NCBI GenBank assembly: GCA_021824175.1
Contig: JAKALP010000012.1
Span: 62,001-126,000, forward strand
Direction: 5' to 3'
From: Deltaproteobacteria bacterium
GTDB taxonomy: Bacteria > Desulfobacterota > Desulfobacteria > Desulfobacterales > Desulfosarcinaceae
Length of the DNA stretch: 64,000 nt
The notes beneath the pieces were generated by a model. That model worked only from the letters and a program-made list of their open reading frames with translations. It was not told where the DNA came from and searched no databases. The translations under genes were made by a program, and so were the position numbers. Every line of letters starts with the position of its first letter. Within the stretch, counting starts at the first letter, position 1. Positions 54,644 to 63,481 of this stretch are shown here, piece after piece.

Positions 54644-56473
54644 TCACAACCGCGCCGAATGCTGTGGTTCGCCAAAAAGAGGTGTTGTCGGGCCAAGCAG
54701 ATGGGCTGTTTGGCCGATCTGAGGCATTTTATAGTGGACGAATACGAATCCATTGTCCTGCCAGACATAGAATTCCAGCCCATCATCTTCCAAGCGACGG
54801 TCGCAGGTGAACCGCACGCGCAAGGGGCGCTGGTCCGCGGTCAGGGTCAGTACTTCCACGCGCATGCCGTTTAGATTGACTATTTGCCCGGCGCGCATGG
54901 GATAGTCCACTCCTCGAAAGAGTTGATCCAAGTCCTTGGCAATGAAGCCTTGGGATTCGATTTCAAAGGAGACTTCGTCGATCCGTTTCATGATGAGATC
55001 GGTCCCGAGCCCGGATAACAGCCCAAATGATGAGACCGGCGCTCCCATGTGATGCTCTTCGCAAAGCAATGGCACAAAGGAGATGCCGAAAGTAATGGGC
55101 GGATTGATGAAGACGGCGGTTTTGCCGCTCAAATCTTCATGCTGGACCAACTCCATCAGGGGGTCGCCGATGATCGTGTCTTCAAACCGTTTCATCGATT
55201 TGCAGGTCAGGGGCAGCATCATGGGGGCATGAACAAAGTGGACCATGATCAAAATGACCACGAATGCCTTTGCCAAGCCGCGCCATACGCGAAGGCGCGG
55301 CAGCCAAGGCGATTGATCCAGCCAGGCGGCCAGAAATTGGGCCAGCAGCCCCATGGCGCCCAGTCCCACGAAAAGCAGATTTCGGTTGAGGGGTTCGGTA
55401 GTACAAATGGGAAGCAGTGACAGAATCATGCCTAAGGCCCAAAATCGCGCCACGGCGTCTCTCTTTAATAAGGGCCGTAATAGAAGAAAGAGGCCACCTA
55501 AAAGCAGGTAGATCATACCCAAAACTAAATAAGAATAAGGCTTGGGCACATATTGATAGAAAGCCCCGTCGGGCAGGAGCCACTGCCCGTTGAGCAGCAC
55601 GGGCACGCGTACTATCAGAGCCAATAAAAAGGCCATGGGATCTTCGCCGGGCTCACTATAAAAGCCACTGCCAAAGGTACCGTAGCCCAAGCGCAGGTAT
55701 AGGATCAACCAAGTGCCGGCCACCAGGGTATAAGGGGCGATACCCGTTGCTTTCCCGGATAGTTTGTGCGGCCCCAGAAATACTTCGTATGCCAGAAGAT
55801 AAGCGCCCATGGCCAGACCGGCTTCACCGCAAAGAAGACTCAATAAAAAGAAAATCGTTCCAAGATACCTTCCTGGCCGCCAATGGTCGCGACGCCACCG
55901 GTCATGGCAATAGAGGGAAATAAAGCCAAATACGGCCGCAATCAGAACATACCGATTGGCGAGCCATCCGGCCGGAACGCCATGAGTGTCATCAATGGCA
56001 AACAGCAATGCCGCCAGCCCGGCGATCCAGGTGGTCGTCATAAAGCGCCGGTAGAGGATGGCCGCGGTCCATATCATCAACCAGAACCATATCAGGCTAT
56101 GCACATGCATCCATGAAGGTTTTTCGGGCCATAGTTGATAGTCCAGCCATAAGCTGAAGGCCGCCAGGGGTCTGAAAAAAGAGACGCGCAATTGCGGCAG
56201 GGTCCACCACGGCGCTTCGCCGACTTCAATCAATTTTTGATTCTCCTCCGGAATTCCGGAAGTAAAAGTATATAAGTCCATCATCGCCGAGGGCAGGCCG
56301 GCGATGGAACCGCGTTGTTTCAATTTATAGCGATGGATGTAGTCATCGGACTGCAATCCCGTGGTAATGGAACCAGAGGTCAGCAGTACAGCCAAAAAAG
56401 CGACTACAAGCGGCAAGTATTTGCCGGCCAGGCGATGGCGCAGATATTCTTTTAGCTTTTGATATATTGGCAT
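54644..56473 (-). CDS. polytopic membrane protein, GT-C glycosyltransferase-like
   Basis: A 609-residue membrane protein. A first TM helix is followed by a periplasmic loop with QSDDYIHRYKLKQRG (an acidic pair after TM1, as in GT-C enzymes), then about ten TM helices (IWFWLMIWTAAILYRRFM, GLAALLFAIDDTHG, LSLLCGEAGLAMGAYLLAYE, YLVLGMIYLLLGGLFLLL). A soluble C-terminal domain has FINPPITFGISF and LRVRFTCDRRLED. The layout fits lipid-linked sugar transferases or related DUF families, but no specific family is recognised. It converges on the broken fur gene and its last ~20 residues could have been altered by that event. Confidence 0.65.
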   Translation of the reverse strand: MPIYQKLKEYLRHRLAGKYLPLVVAFLAVLLTSGSITTGLQSDDYIHRYKLKQRGSIAGLPSAMMDLYTFTSGIPEENQKLIEVGEAPWWTLPQLRVSFFRPLAAFSLWLDYQLWPEKPSWMHVHSLIWFWLMIWTAAILYRRFMTTTWIAGLAALLFAIDDTHGVPAGWLANRYVLIAAVFGFISLYCHDRWRRDHWRPGRYLGTIFFLLSLLCGEAGLAMGAYLLAYEVFLGPHKLSGKATGIAPYTLVAGTWLILYLRLGYGTFGSGFYSEPGEDPMAFLLALIVRVPVLLNGQWLLPDGAFYQYVPKPYSYLVLGMIYLLLGGLFLLLRPLLKRDAVARFWALGMILSLLPICTTEPLNRNLLFVGLGAMGLLAQFLAAWLDQSPWLPRLRVWRGLAKAFVVILIMVHFVHAPMMLPLTCKSMKRFEDTIIGDPLMELVQHEDLSGKTAVFINPPITFGISFVPLLCEEHHMGAPVSSFGLLSGLGTDLIMKRIDEVSFEIESQGFIAKDLDQLFRGVDYPMRAGQIVNLNGMRVEVLTLTADQRPLRVRFTCDRRLEDDGLEFYVWQDNGFVFVHYKMPQIGQTAHLLGPTTPLFGEPQHSARL

Positions 56474-56707
56474 CTATTGGGATTCCTTCTATGTAGTCCG
56501 GGCCGCGGCCCTGTGGGACGCTTGAAAATTGGGAATGAAAAATGGCTCGCCTTTAACTGTGTATTAAATTTACTTCATAATGGAGGGGGCGCCGGGAATA
56601 ACTTTCTAGGGGGAGTGGAACGGGCGCTAACATACCCAAGGCAGTGGGTTGATGTCAATGCTTTTAGACTGAAAGCGCTTTTAGATTACAAGAATGTTAG
56701 GAACGGC
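56474..56707. other. short gap
   Basis: About 230 bases between the membrane protein and histidine kinase genes. I see no gene or repeat here. Confidence 0.4.
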
Positions 56708-58660
56708 TCATCCAACATTTTGAAGGGGCAGCCAAAGTGTAATGGTGCAGCCGGGACCGTCGTTATTGGCGGCCTGCACCCGGCCGCCCATGGCCAGGAC
56801 CAGCTTTTTGACCAGGGCCAGGCCGATGCCTGTGCCGGGCGTGGCCTGGGTCAGGGCATTGTCGGCGCGGTAGAAATCGTCAAAGACTTTGTTCAAGGCA
56901 TGGCGGGGGATGCCCGGTCCGGTGTCGGACACAATGACGCGCACAGTGCCATCCTGGGCCAGGGCCGAGAGGGTGATGCGGCGTTGGGGGGCGTTGCGGC
57001 CGAACTTGATGCTGTTTTCGATCAGGTTGATCAAAATCTGGATCATGGCCTCGCGGTCATAATTGAATTGCGGTACCTGCTCGACCTGGACGACCAATTC
57101 AAACCCCTCCTGGGTCAGTTTGGGCGCCATGACGGCCTTTACTTCGGCGATCACTTCTTCCAGCCGGCCCGGCGTCATTTGCACTCGCCGTTGCTTTTTC
57201 TCCAGCTTGGACAGCTCCAGCACATTATTGATCAGTCGGGAGAGCCGGCCGCTCTCCGAGCCGATGATGCCCAAATACTCTTGCTCGCGCTCGGGCGTGG
57301 CGGCAATGCCCTGCTCCAGCATCTCCACATACATGCGGATGTTGGTCAACGGTGTTTTCAGCTCGTGGGTCACCGAGGAGACAAATTGTGAGCGCCGTTC
57401 GGACAGCGCCACCACGGCGCGCACGCTCTGGTAGATGGTCAACAGCCCCAGCAGCATCACCGCGCCCAAAGCAATCAAGGCCATATTTAGGGTGCGGCGG
57501 GTGGCCGACGATGGCAGCCGATCCCCCAGCACCTCGGCGCTGATGAAGTTAAAGGGCGCTGGAAAAAGCCGGGCCGCCACTTTGCGGCCGTTGGCCCTGG
57601 TCACTCCGGCGGTGACCGATTCACCGCGGCCCTCCGGGTTAATGACCATCAGGCGCAGGCGGGTGAAGCCGGCCATGGGCTGGGGGCTGAAGTAGACCTG
57701 GGCCAGGTGGCTCAGAAAAGGCTGCAACTTGAGCACGAAACCCTGGCGAAACACCTGGTTGTTGATGGCCACCCGGCGGAAGATAAAGACTTGCGCCGCA
57801 TCGATGAACACCGATTGCAGGGGCGCCACCTCCACTTCGAAGCGCTGGAGCGTCGGAGCGGTAGCCACTGGGGGGGCCGCGCCAGCGGCCGGAGCGGGTG
57901 CTTGCTCCCTTTGGCGCCGTGACGCCTGGGTCAAGGACTTCAATAGATCGCTTCCAGTGCCTTTATCTTCTTCTGAAACGGCTTGGGCCTTGGCGGCGCT
58001 ATCGGCGCCGGCCGATGAACCGGGCGTTTCGCTGGCGGCAATGTTAGCGGCCTGGCGGGGCGAGATCTCTTCGACCCGCACGCTCTTTTGGCCCAGATAG
58101 CTTTTCTTCTCGGCCTTCAGCTTGGAGGGGGCCAGGTAGCGCTCGGAAAACTCCTTCTCATCTTTTTTTTCTGCTTGCGGCGGCTGCCTCTGCTCGGCCA
58201 GAACCGAGGCAGGGTTGAAAGACTCGGTGCTCGTCGGCAGCGCGAATTTCTTCTGATTGAAAACCTGATTGATCTGTTGAAGCTGATCGATTAAGGGCCG
58301 GTAAGATGTCGGACCTTGGACCGAGCCGTCAGATAGCGGGGTCTGCATGGCGCCGTCCGGGTTGTTTTGGAAGTAGCCCAAAATGTACTCTTCTTTGGGC
58401 ATCCCCGCCAGGGGCGAATTCACCGAACGGTTGCCCGTGGAAACCATGGTGGGGTTATATTCATCCACGGCGCGGTTTTCTTCGCGTTGCACTAGTTGGG
58501 CCAACTCCTTCTCCATTTCATCGAACAGGGTTTCGGAGAAGAAACGCAACTGGGCCCACTCCTCCTGCTCCAATCCTTTATAGGTGCGCCAGATCACGAA
58601 GGAGAGGGGCACGGAGAGGGCCAGGCAGAAGAGCAGGATGTAGAGTTTCAAGCGGTTCAT
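56708..58660 (-). CDS. sensor histidine kinase
   Basis: A 650-residue kinase. TM1 lies at residues ~5-22, a long periplasmic segment (~25-390) contains disordered Ala/Gln/Pro-rich stretches, TM2 is near 395 (LNMALIALGAVMLLGLLTIY), followed by HisKA and HATPase domains. H box FVSSVTHELKTPLTNIRMY, N box LINLIENSIKFGRNA, G1 DTGPGIP, G2 GTGIGLALVK. The large exported sensor part is not a named domain; its FPAPFNFISAEVLG region resembles a short dCACHE-like fold only loosely. The start at 58660 overlaps the response regulator stop by four bases (ATGA). Confidence 0.93.
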   Translation of the reverse strand: MNRLKLYILLFCLALSVPLSFVIWRTYKGLEQEEWAQLRFFSETLFDEMEKELAQLVQREENRAVDEYNPTMVSTGNRSVNSPLAGMPKEEYILGYFQNNPDGAMQTPLSDGSVQGPTSYRPLIDQLQQINQVFNQKKFALPTSTESFNPASVLAEQRQPPQAEKKDEKEFSERYLAPSKLKAEKKSYLGQKSVRVEEISPRQAANIAASETPGSSAGADSAAKAQAVSEEDKGTGSDLLKSLTQASRRQREQAPAPAAGAAPPVATAPTLQRFEVEVAPLQSVFIDAAQVFIFRRVAINNQVFRQGFVLKLQPFLSHLAQVYFSPQPMAGFTRLRLMVINPEGRGESVTAGVTRANGRKVAARLFPAPFNFISAEVLGDRLPSSATRRTLNMALIALGAVMLLGLLTIYQSVRAVVALSERRSQFVSSVTHELKTPLTNIRMYVEMLEQGIAATPEREQEYLGIIGSESGRLSRLINNVLELSKLEKKQRRVQMTPGRLEEVIAEVKAVMAPKLTQEGFELVVQVEQVPQFNYDREAMIQILINLIENSIKFGRNAPQRRITLSALAQDGTVRVIVSDTGPGIPRHALNKVFDDFYRADNALTQATPGTGIGLALVKKLVLAMGGRVQAANNDGPGCTITLWLPLQNVG

Positions 58661-59349
58661 ATGGACCACCGATACCCTTCCCCCCGCACGGTTTCAATTA
58701 ATGTACTCGTTGCATCCAGGGCGCTGATCTTCTTGCGCAGCTTGAGCATGTGAATGTCTACCGTGCGGGTTTCGATTTCGGCATCGGCATAGTGCCATAC
58801 CTGGGTGAGCAGTTCTTTTCTGCTGACGATGCGCTCCTGGTGGCGGTGCAGGTAGACCAGAATATCCATCTCCCGGCGGGTGAGTTCCTGAATCTGGTCA
58901 CCGCGCTGGGCGCGCAGATTTTTGCCGTCAAAGGTCATGTCTTTGTATTGGATCTGTTCTTCGCCCAACGATTTGCCGCTGCGCCGCAGCACGGCCTCCA
59001 CCCGCACCATCAGTTCGCGCAATGAAAAGGGCTTGCACACGTAGTCGTCGGCGCCGGCCTTGAAACCGGTGATCACATCATCTTCCGACCCTTTGGCCGT
59101 GAGCATGATGATGGCCTGGGCCGGCTTGTCGCGGCGCAACTGCTTGCAGATGGCAAAGCCGTCCATGGTGGGCAGCATGACATCCAGCAGCACCAGATCG
59201 TAGCCGCCGGCCAGGGCCTCGCGCAAGCCCTGGCCGCCGTCAGTCACGCCCTGGGTGGCGTAGCCGTTGAAAATCAGCACGTCGCAAAGCCCTTTTTGGA
59301 TGGCGGCATCGTCTTCCACCACCAGGATGCGCGCTTTGGGGGTTTTCAT
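58657..59349 (-). CDS. OmpR-family response regulator
   Basis: A 230-residue regulator: receiver domain with acidic pocket VEDD, phosphoacceptor in DLVLLDVMLPTMDG, Thr in MLTAKGSEDD and Lys in DYVCKPFSLREL; then a winged-helix domain (LTRREMDILVYLHRHQERIV, VDIHMLKLRKKISA, ETVRGEGYRWSI). It is transcribed first, then the kinase. The VWA protein gene starts divergently from the same gap, so it is a possible target. Confidence 0.95.
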   Translation of the reverse strand: MKTPKARILVVEDDAAIQKGLCDVLIFNGYATQGVTDGGQGLREALAGGYDLVLLDVMLPTMDGFAICKQLRRDKPAQAIIMLTAKGSEDDVITGFKAGADDYVCKPFSLRELMVRVEAVLRRSGKSLGEEQIQYKDMTFDGKNLRAQRGDQIQELTRREMDILVYLHRHQERIVSRKELLTQVWHYADAEIETRTVDIHMLKLRKKISALDATSTLIETVRGEGYRWSI

Positions 59350-59816
59350 GGGGTGCTCCGCAGGGCGTTGATTGGTTGATTAGTTGATTGGTTTATTCGT
59401 ACTCGTACTCGTACGCGTACTCGAAAATACTCTGCGAGTACACGTACGATAAGCCAACGAAGTGATCTACACAACCCAAGTAGGTACACAAGCTAATCAG
59501 TTGAATGGTCAAACAGCGCGAAGATGCCAACGACTCAACCAATCAACGAATCAACGCGCCAAAGCTTAAGCCTTAGCGACCAGATAATGATAGTAATCGA
59601 CTTGGGGTTTGTGCATTGCCGCATAAGCCGATAGCATTACCTTCCACCTTACTCCTTCTACCTTCTACCCCTGCACCCCTCCTCTTGCCAAGTAAAACTT
59701 TTGTAAAAAATCGCCCCTAACCTTTTGCAATGCTTTGAATTGTCTTTTCTTTGGGTCGCAATAGAATCGCTTCCAGAACAGACCAAAACCCTCTTGAAAC
59801 GGAAAGGAGAAAATCA
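59350..59816. repeat. repeat-filled divergent gap
   Basis: About 470 bases. GTTGATTGGTTGATTAG (59367 on) faces CAACCAATCAACGAATCAAC (around 59540), and the GTACTCG-type repeat lies at 59398-59448 between them. The final ~150 bases upstream of the VWA gene are repeat-free and should hold its promoter. Confidence 0.6.
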
Positions 59817-61235
59817 ATGAAGACGTATAAGAAAAGCTTGATTGCGATTATCGGTTTGATTGCTTTGACCATTTCAGCTTTGGCGCTGATCGGGCCGGGC
59901 GTATCCACCTCCGGTCCCACCACGGTCCCGGTCAAAGCCGGCGACGGTCTCCTCACCCTCAACACCCAGCTCGTGCAAGACAAGGTGCTGCAAGGCTCCC
60001 AGGGCCAGGTGGGCGTGGCCGTGACCCTGGCGGCCGCGGACCTGCCCCAGGCCGCCGACCGCCCCAAGCAGGCCATGGACCTGGTAATTGTGCTGGATCG
60101 CAGCGGCTCCATGCAAGGCGCCAAATTGGAATCGGCCCGGCAGGCGGTGCATCAATTGTTGCAACGCCTGGGGCCCAGCGACCGTCTGGCCCTGGTGACC
60201 TATGAGACCAGCGTGCAGTTAATGGCTCCTTTGACGGCGGTCAGTGAAGTCAACCGGGGGCGCCTGGCCGCCATTATCAACCAAGTGTACGTGGATGGCA
60301 GCACCAACCTGGGCGGTGGCTTGCAGCAAGGGATCGATCTGCTGCTCCGGGCGGCCGATGAAGGCCGGCAGCGCAAACTGATCCTGATCTCCGACGGCCT
60401 GGCCAACCAGGGCATTACCGATCCCCAGACATTGGGTCGCATGGCGGCCGCGGCCACCGACCACCATTTCGCGGTGAGCACCGTGGGCGTGGGGCTGGAT
60501 TTCAATGAATTGCTGATGACCACCATCGCCGACCAGGGCACCGGGCGCTATTACTTCCTGGAAAACCCCGTGGCTTTTGCTCAGGTGTTTGAAAAAGAGT
60601 TTCAGAATGCGCGCCAGGTGGCGGCCAGCGAGGTGCAGATCCGCATCCCCCTGGCCAAGGGCGTACGCTTGGTGGAAGCCGGCGGCTACCCCATCAAAAT
60701 GGAGGGCGAACAGGCCGTGATCTTCCCCGGCAGCCTGGTGTCGGGCGGCCAGCGCAAACTCTTTCTGACCTTTCAAGTGCCCACCGATGCCGAGCGCAGT
60801 ATTTCCCTGGGGCAGATTCAGGTGCGCTATCAACATGACGGACTGAATCAAACCCTGCAAAGTCAGGATATGCTCACCGTGGCCTGCATCCGTGATGAAA
60901 AGGCGGTGGTGGCCAGCATGGATAAGGAGACCTGGGGCCAGCAAGTGATTCAAGACGAATACAGCCGTCTCAAGGAAGAAGTCGCCGATGCGGTGCGCAA
61001 AGGCGATGCCCAGGCGGCCCAGGCCACCATCCAGGCCTATGAAACCAAAAATCGCGCCCTTAATGCCGGCGTGGGTTCCGCGGCCGTCAGCGAGCATCTG
61101 GAAAAAGATGTGAAGGTGCTGCGCCAAAGCGTTTCCGACACCTTTGCCGGACCGCCGGCGGCCGTGGCCGAGAAGCAGAAGAAGCAATCCAAGGCATTGC
61201 AGTATGAAGGCTATGAGCAGCGCCGGGGGAAGTAG
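59817..61235 (+). CDS. exported VWA-domain protein
   Basis: A 472-residue protein with a signal peptide (MKTYKKSLIAIIGLIALTIS) and AAAGGAGA before the ATG at 59817. The VWA domain has a complete metal site: DRSGSMQG, the distal Thr in STNLGGGLQQGID and Asp in SDGLANQGIT. A beta-rich domain follows (VQIRIPLAKGVRLVEAGGYP, QRKLFLTFQVPTD), then a helical C-terminus (YSRLKEEVADAVRKGDAQAA). Such proteins bind other proteins at the outer face of the membrane. The next genes encode a PspA-like protein and a small membrane protein, so a membrane-stress role is possible. Confidence 0.9.
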   Translation: MKTYKKSLIAIIGLIALTISALALIGPGVSTSGPTTVPVKAGDGLLTLNTQLVQDKVLQGSQGQVGVAVTLAAADLPQAADRPKQAMDLVIVLDRSGSMQGAKLESARQAVHQLLQRLGPSDRLALVTYETSVQLMAPLTAVSEVNRGRLAAIINQVYVDGSTNLGGGLQQGIDLLLRAADEGRQRKLILISDGLANQGITDPQTLGRMAAAATDHHFAVSTVGVGLDFNELLMTTIADQGTGRYYFLENPVAFAQVFEKEFQNARQVAASEVQIRIPLAKGVRLVEAGGYPIKMEGEQAVIFPGSLVSGGQRKLFLTFQVPTDAERSISLGQIQVRYQHDGLNQTLQSQDMLTVACIRDEKAVVASMDKETWGQQVIQDEYSRLKEEVADAVRKGDAQAAQATIQAYETKNRALNAGVGSAAVSEHLEKDVKVLRQSVSDTFAGPPAAVAEKQKKQSKALQYEGYEQRRGK

Positions 61236-61465
61236 GAGTTATTGGTTGAATGGTTGATTTGTTGATTGGGTGAGTCGGCGGATAAAAGAATCATCCAATC
61301 AACAACATCACCACTTAACTACTTCAGGTAGGGGGCTCTTCGTCATGCCCGCCTGCGCGGATGACGTGCCTTGAGTCGAGAAACTTCCGACCAATCAACC
61401 AATCAACCAATCAACGAATAAACGAATAAACGAATCAACGAATCAACCAAAGGAAGGAACACGCC
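61236..61465. repeat. repeat-filled spacer
   Basis: GGTTGAATGGTTGATTTG (61246 on) faces CCAATCAACCAATCAACC and a run of GAATAAACGAATCAACG words near 61395-61450; a CATGCCCGCCTGCGCGG piece (61345) lies between. No gene. Confidence 0.6.
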
Positions 61466-62026
61466 ATGGCAATCATGTCACGAATGCTTCGCTTATGGAA
61501 AGCCGATATGCACGGCGTCATGGACCAGCTCGAAGACAAGGCCCTGCTGCTCAAGCAGTACTTGCGGGAGATGGAAACCAGCCTGCAGCAAAAGCAGGCC
61601 CATCTGGCGCAGTTGCGCAGGGGGCGCGAACAATTGCAGAAGAGTCAACTCCTGCGAGTCCAGGAGCGCCAAAAAGTAGAACAGGATATCCAACTGGCCG
61701 TGCGCAAGGAGAAGGACGATATCGCCAAGATGCTGATTCGCAAACGCCTGGCGTTACAGGCGGCCCAAGAGCGCGCCACCATCGAGCTTCAGCGTCTGGA
61801 GGAAGACGAGCAGCGCCTCAGCCACCTGTTCAATGAACAGCAGGGGCAATACGAGCGCCTCAAGATTAAGGCCGCGGCTTATTGCCACCAGGCCGAGCAG
61901 CACGCCATGGCCGGCGCGGATTCCGTCTGGAATGAATCGGTCGGCATGGGCGTCGCCACCGATGAAGAAGTGGAACTGGAGTTGATGCGCTGCAAGGAGG
62001 CTGTTGCCCAGGGAGGTGCCCAATGA
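61466..62026 (+). CDS. PspA/IM30-family protein
   Basis: A 186-residue, almost fully helical coiled-coil protein: LRLWKADMHGVMDQLEDKA, LLKQYLREMETSLQQKQAHL, AVRKEKDDIAKMLIRKRLAL. This is the ESCRT-III-like PspA fold, shorter than E. coli PspA (222 aa). PspA proteins coat and stabilise damaged membranes and restrain PspF-type activators. A PspF-like activator is present 14 kb away, but no link is shown. It overlaps the next gene by four bases (ATGA). Confidence 0.85.
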   Translation: MAIMSRMLRLWKADMHGVMDQLEDKALLLKQYLREMETSLQQKQAHLAQLRRGREQLQKSQLLRVQERQKVEQDIQLAVRKEKDDIAKMLIRKRLALQAAQERATIELQRLEEDEQRLSHLFNEQQGQYERLKIKAAAYCHQAEQHAMAGADSVWNESVGMGVATDEEVELELMRCKEAVAQGGAQ

Positions 62027-62559
62027 ATCGGCCCGTGCGTACCACGATCGTCTTTGGCCTGGTCAGTGCCGTGCTGATCTTCCCCGTGGTGGAGGTGTTT
62101 ACGAATCGCTGGGGATGGTCATTGTCCTTTAAAGTGACCCTGTGGGCCGATCTGGCCGTATACGCGGCGTTGCTGGCGCGTTGGAGCGGCCGGTCACCGT
62201 CCGCCATCGTGTTTCCCTTGCTCATTTTGCTGGGCACGGCGCTTTGGCCGTGGAGTTATGCTGGTTTCTTTTTGTTGGGTCTGGGCACCTTGAGTTGGAT
62301 TCGCAGCGGTATCTGCTTCAAAGCGCCGCCTTTGCGCCTGATTTTCGCCGAGACCGTCACCATGGCCGGCGGGGCTGGTTTGGTGGCGGCCATGGGGCCC
62401 TCCGCGCCACTCTCCTGGTCCCTGGCCTTGTGGCTCTTCTTCCTGGTGCAAACGCTTTACTTCTTTATCATGCCGGGGCTGGCGGAGAAGTCCAATACCG
62501 GTGCATGTGGGGATGCATTTGAAGCGGCTTCGCGGGAAGCGGAGAAGATTTTGGGATGA
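62023..62559 (+). CDS. small polytopic membrane protein
   Basis: A 178-residue protein with about five TM helices (TTIVFGLVSAVLIFPVVEVF, FPLLILLGTALWPWSYAGFF, LALWLFFLVQTLYFFIMPG). Not recognised as a named family. Its start overlaps the pspA-like gene by four bases, so the two act together; it may anchor the PspA-like protein, as PspB/PspC do elsewhere. Confidence 0.75.
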   Translation: MNRPVRTTIVFGLVSAVLIFPVVEVFTNRWGWSLSFKVTLWADLAVYAALLARWSGRSPSAIVFPLLILLGTALWPWSYAGFFLLGLGTLSWIRSGICFKAPPLRLIFAETVTMAGGAGLVAAMGPSAPLSWSLALWLFFLVQTLYFFIMPGLAEKSNTGACGDAFEAASREAEKILG

Positions 62560-62857
62560 GAATAAGTGGTGCGCGCAACGCTAATAATCCTCGTTCCCAT
62601 GCTCTGCTTGGGAACGAGGGGGAAACTTCTTCGCAGGGCCCCGTTGACAGCGCGGCGGGCTTCTGACATTCTGGCGGGGAAGCGGATTCGACCCCATCCC
62701 TCGGAGCGGTTCGCTTGTGTTTTTGGGCAGGGCTGAGGCGCTGGCGCCTTGGATGCCTTGCCGGTCATCGTTCTTCTCCTGCCACTCTTCGCGCCAGACC
62801 GGGGATGGAATTCAGCGGCCCATTTTAACCCCTTTAATCGGATCACAAGGAGGAACA
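62560..62857. other. gap with a GGGAACGAGG palindrome
   Basis: CCTCGTTCCCA (62589-62599) and TGGGAACGAGG (62609-62619) form perfect 11-base arms, a dispersed repeat also seen near 46212. It could also terminate the upstream operon. No gene. Confidence 0.5.
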
Positions 62858-63316
62858 ATGAAAAAGGTATTGAAAGGCACTGTTTGCGCCCTGTTGGTGG
62901 CGGGATTGGTGGGTGTGGCCTATGCCCAGTTCGCCAAAACCGAAGATGCCATCGAGTATCGGCAGTCGGTCATGGTATTGATCGGCCACCATTTTGGCCA
63001 GATTGCGGCCATGGTTCAGGGGAAAAAACCCTTTGACGCTAAAGAGCTACAGCAAAACGCCGCGCTGGTGGAAACCCTTTCCAAATTGCCGCTGGCGGCA
63101 TTTTTAATGGATGGTTCAGACAAGGGCAAGACTCATATGAAACCCGCGGCGTTAAAGGACAAGGAAGATTTCAAGGCCCACCTTGAGGCCTTTGACACAG
63201 AGGCCGCCAAACTGGCCCAGGTTGCGGCCGGTGGCGATTTAGAGGCCATCAAAGCCCAGTTCGGCAACGTGGGGAAATCCTGCAAGGCATGTCACGATAA
63301 GTACCGCAGCCATTAA
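62858..63316 (+). CDS. cytochrome c prime
   Basis: A 152-residue exported haem protein. Signal peptide MKKVLKGTVCALLVAGLVGV, a four-helix-bundle pattern (DAIEYRQSVMVLIGHHFGQI, LLVETLSKL-like helix, DFKAHLEAFDTEAAKLAQ) and the single C-terminal haem motif CKACHDKYR mark it as class II cytochrome c'. It binds NO/CO and may protect against nitrosative stress. ACAAGGAGGAACA precedes the ATG at 62858. Followed by a terminator. Confidence 0.92.
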   Translation: MKKVLKGTVCALLVAGLVGVAYAQFAKTEDAIEYRQSVMVLIGHHFGQIAAMVQGKKPFDAKELQQNAALVETLSKLPLAAFLMDGSDKGKTHMKPAALKDKEDFKAHLEAFDTEAAKLAQVAAGGDLEAIKAQFGNVGKSCKACHDKYRSH

Positions 63317-63341
63317 AAATCTGCTGCAACAGTGTACCTAA

Positions 63342-63376
63342 GGTCGCCGGTAATATTGCACGGCGGCCTTTTGTTT
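63342..63376. terminator. rho-independent terminator
   Basis: GGTCGCCG and CGGCGGCC pair (one G-T) around a short AT-rich loop, followed by TTTTGTTTT. It closes the cytochrome c' gene and faces the convergent decarboxylase gene. Confidence 0.75.
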
Positions 63377-63481
63377 TGCGACAGCCGGCCAATGATGCCC
63401 CATCCTGATGGCGTCCGCCGGTCAACATCATTTCTCTCCCGCGCATGGCATGCGGCGAAAGGGTTTGAGACTGATTAGAGG

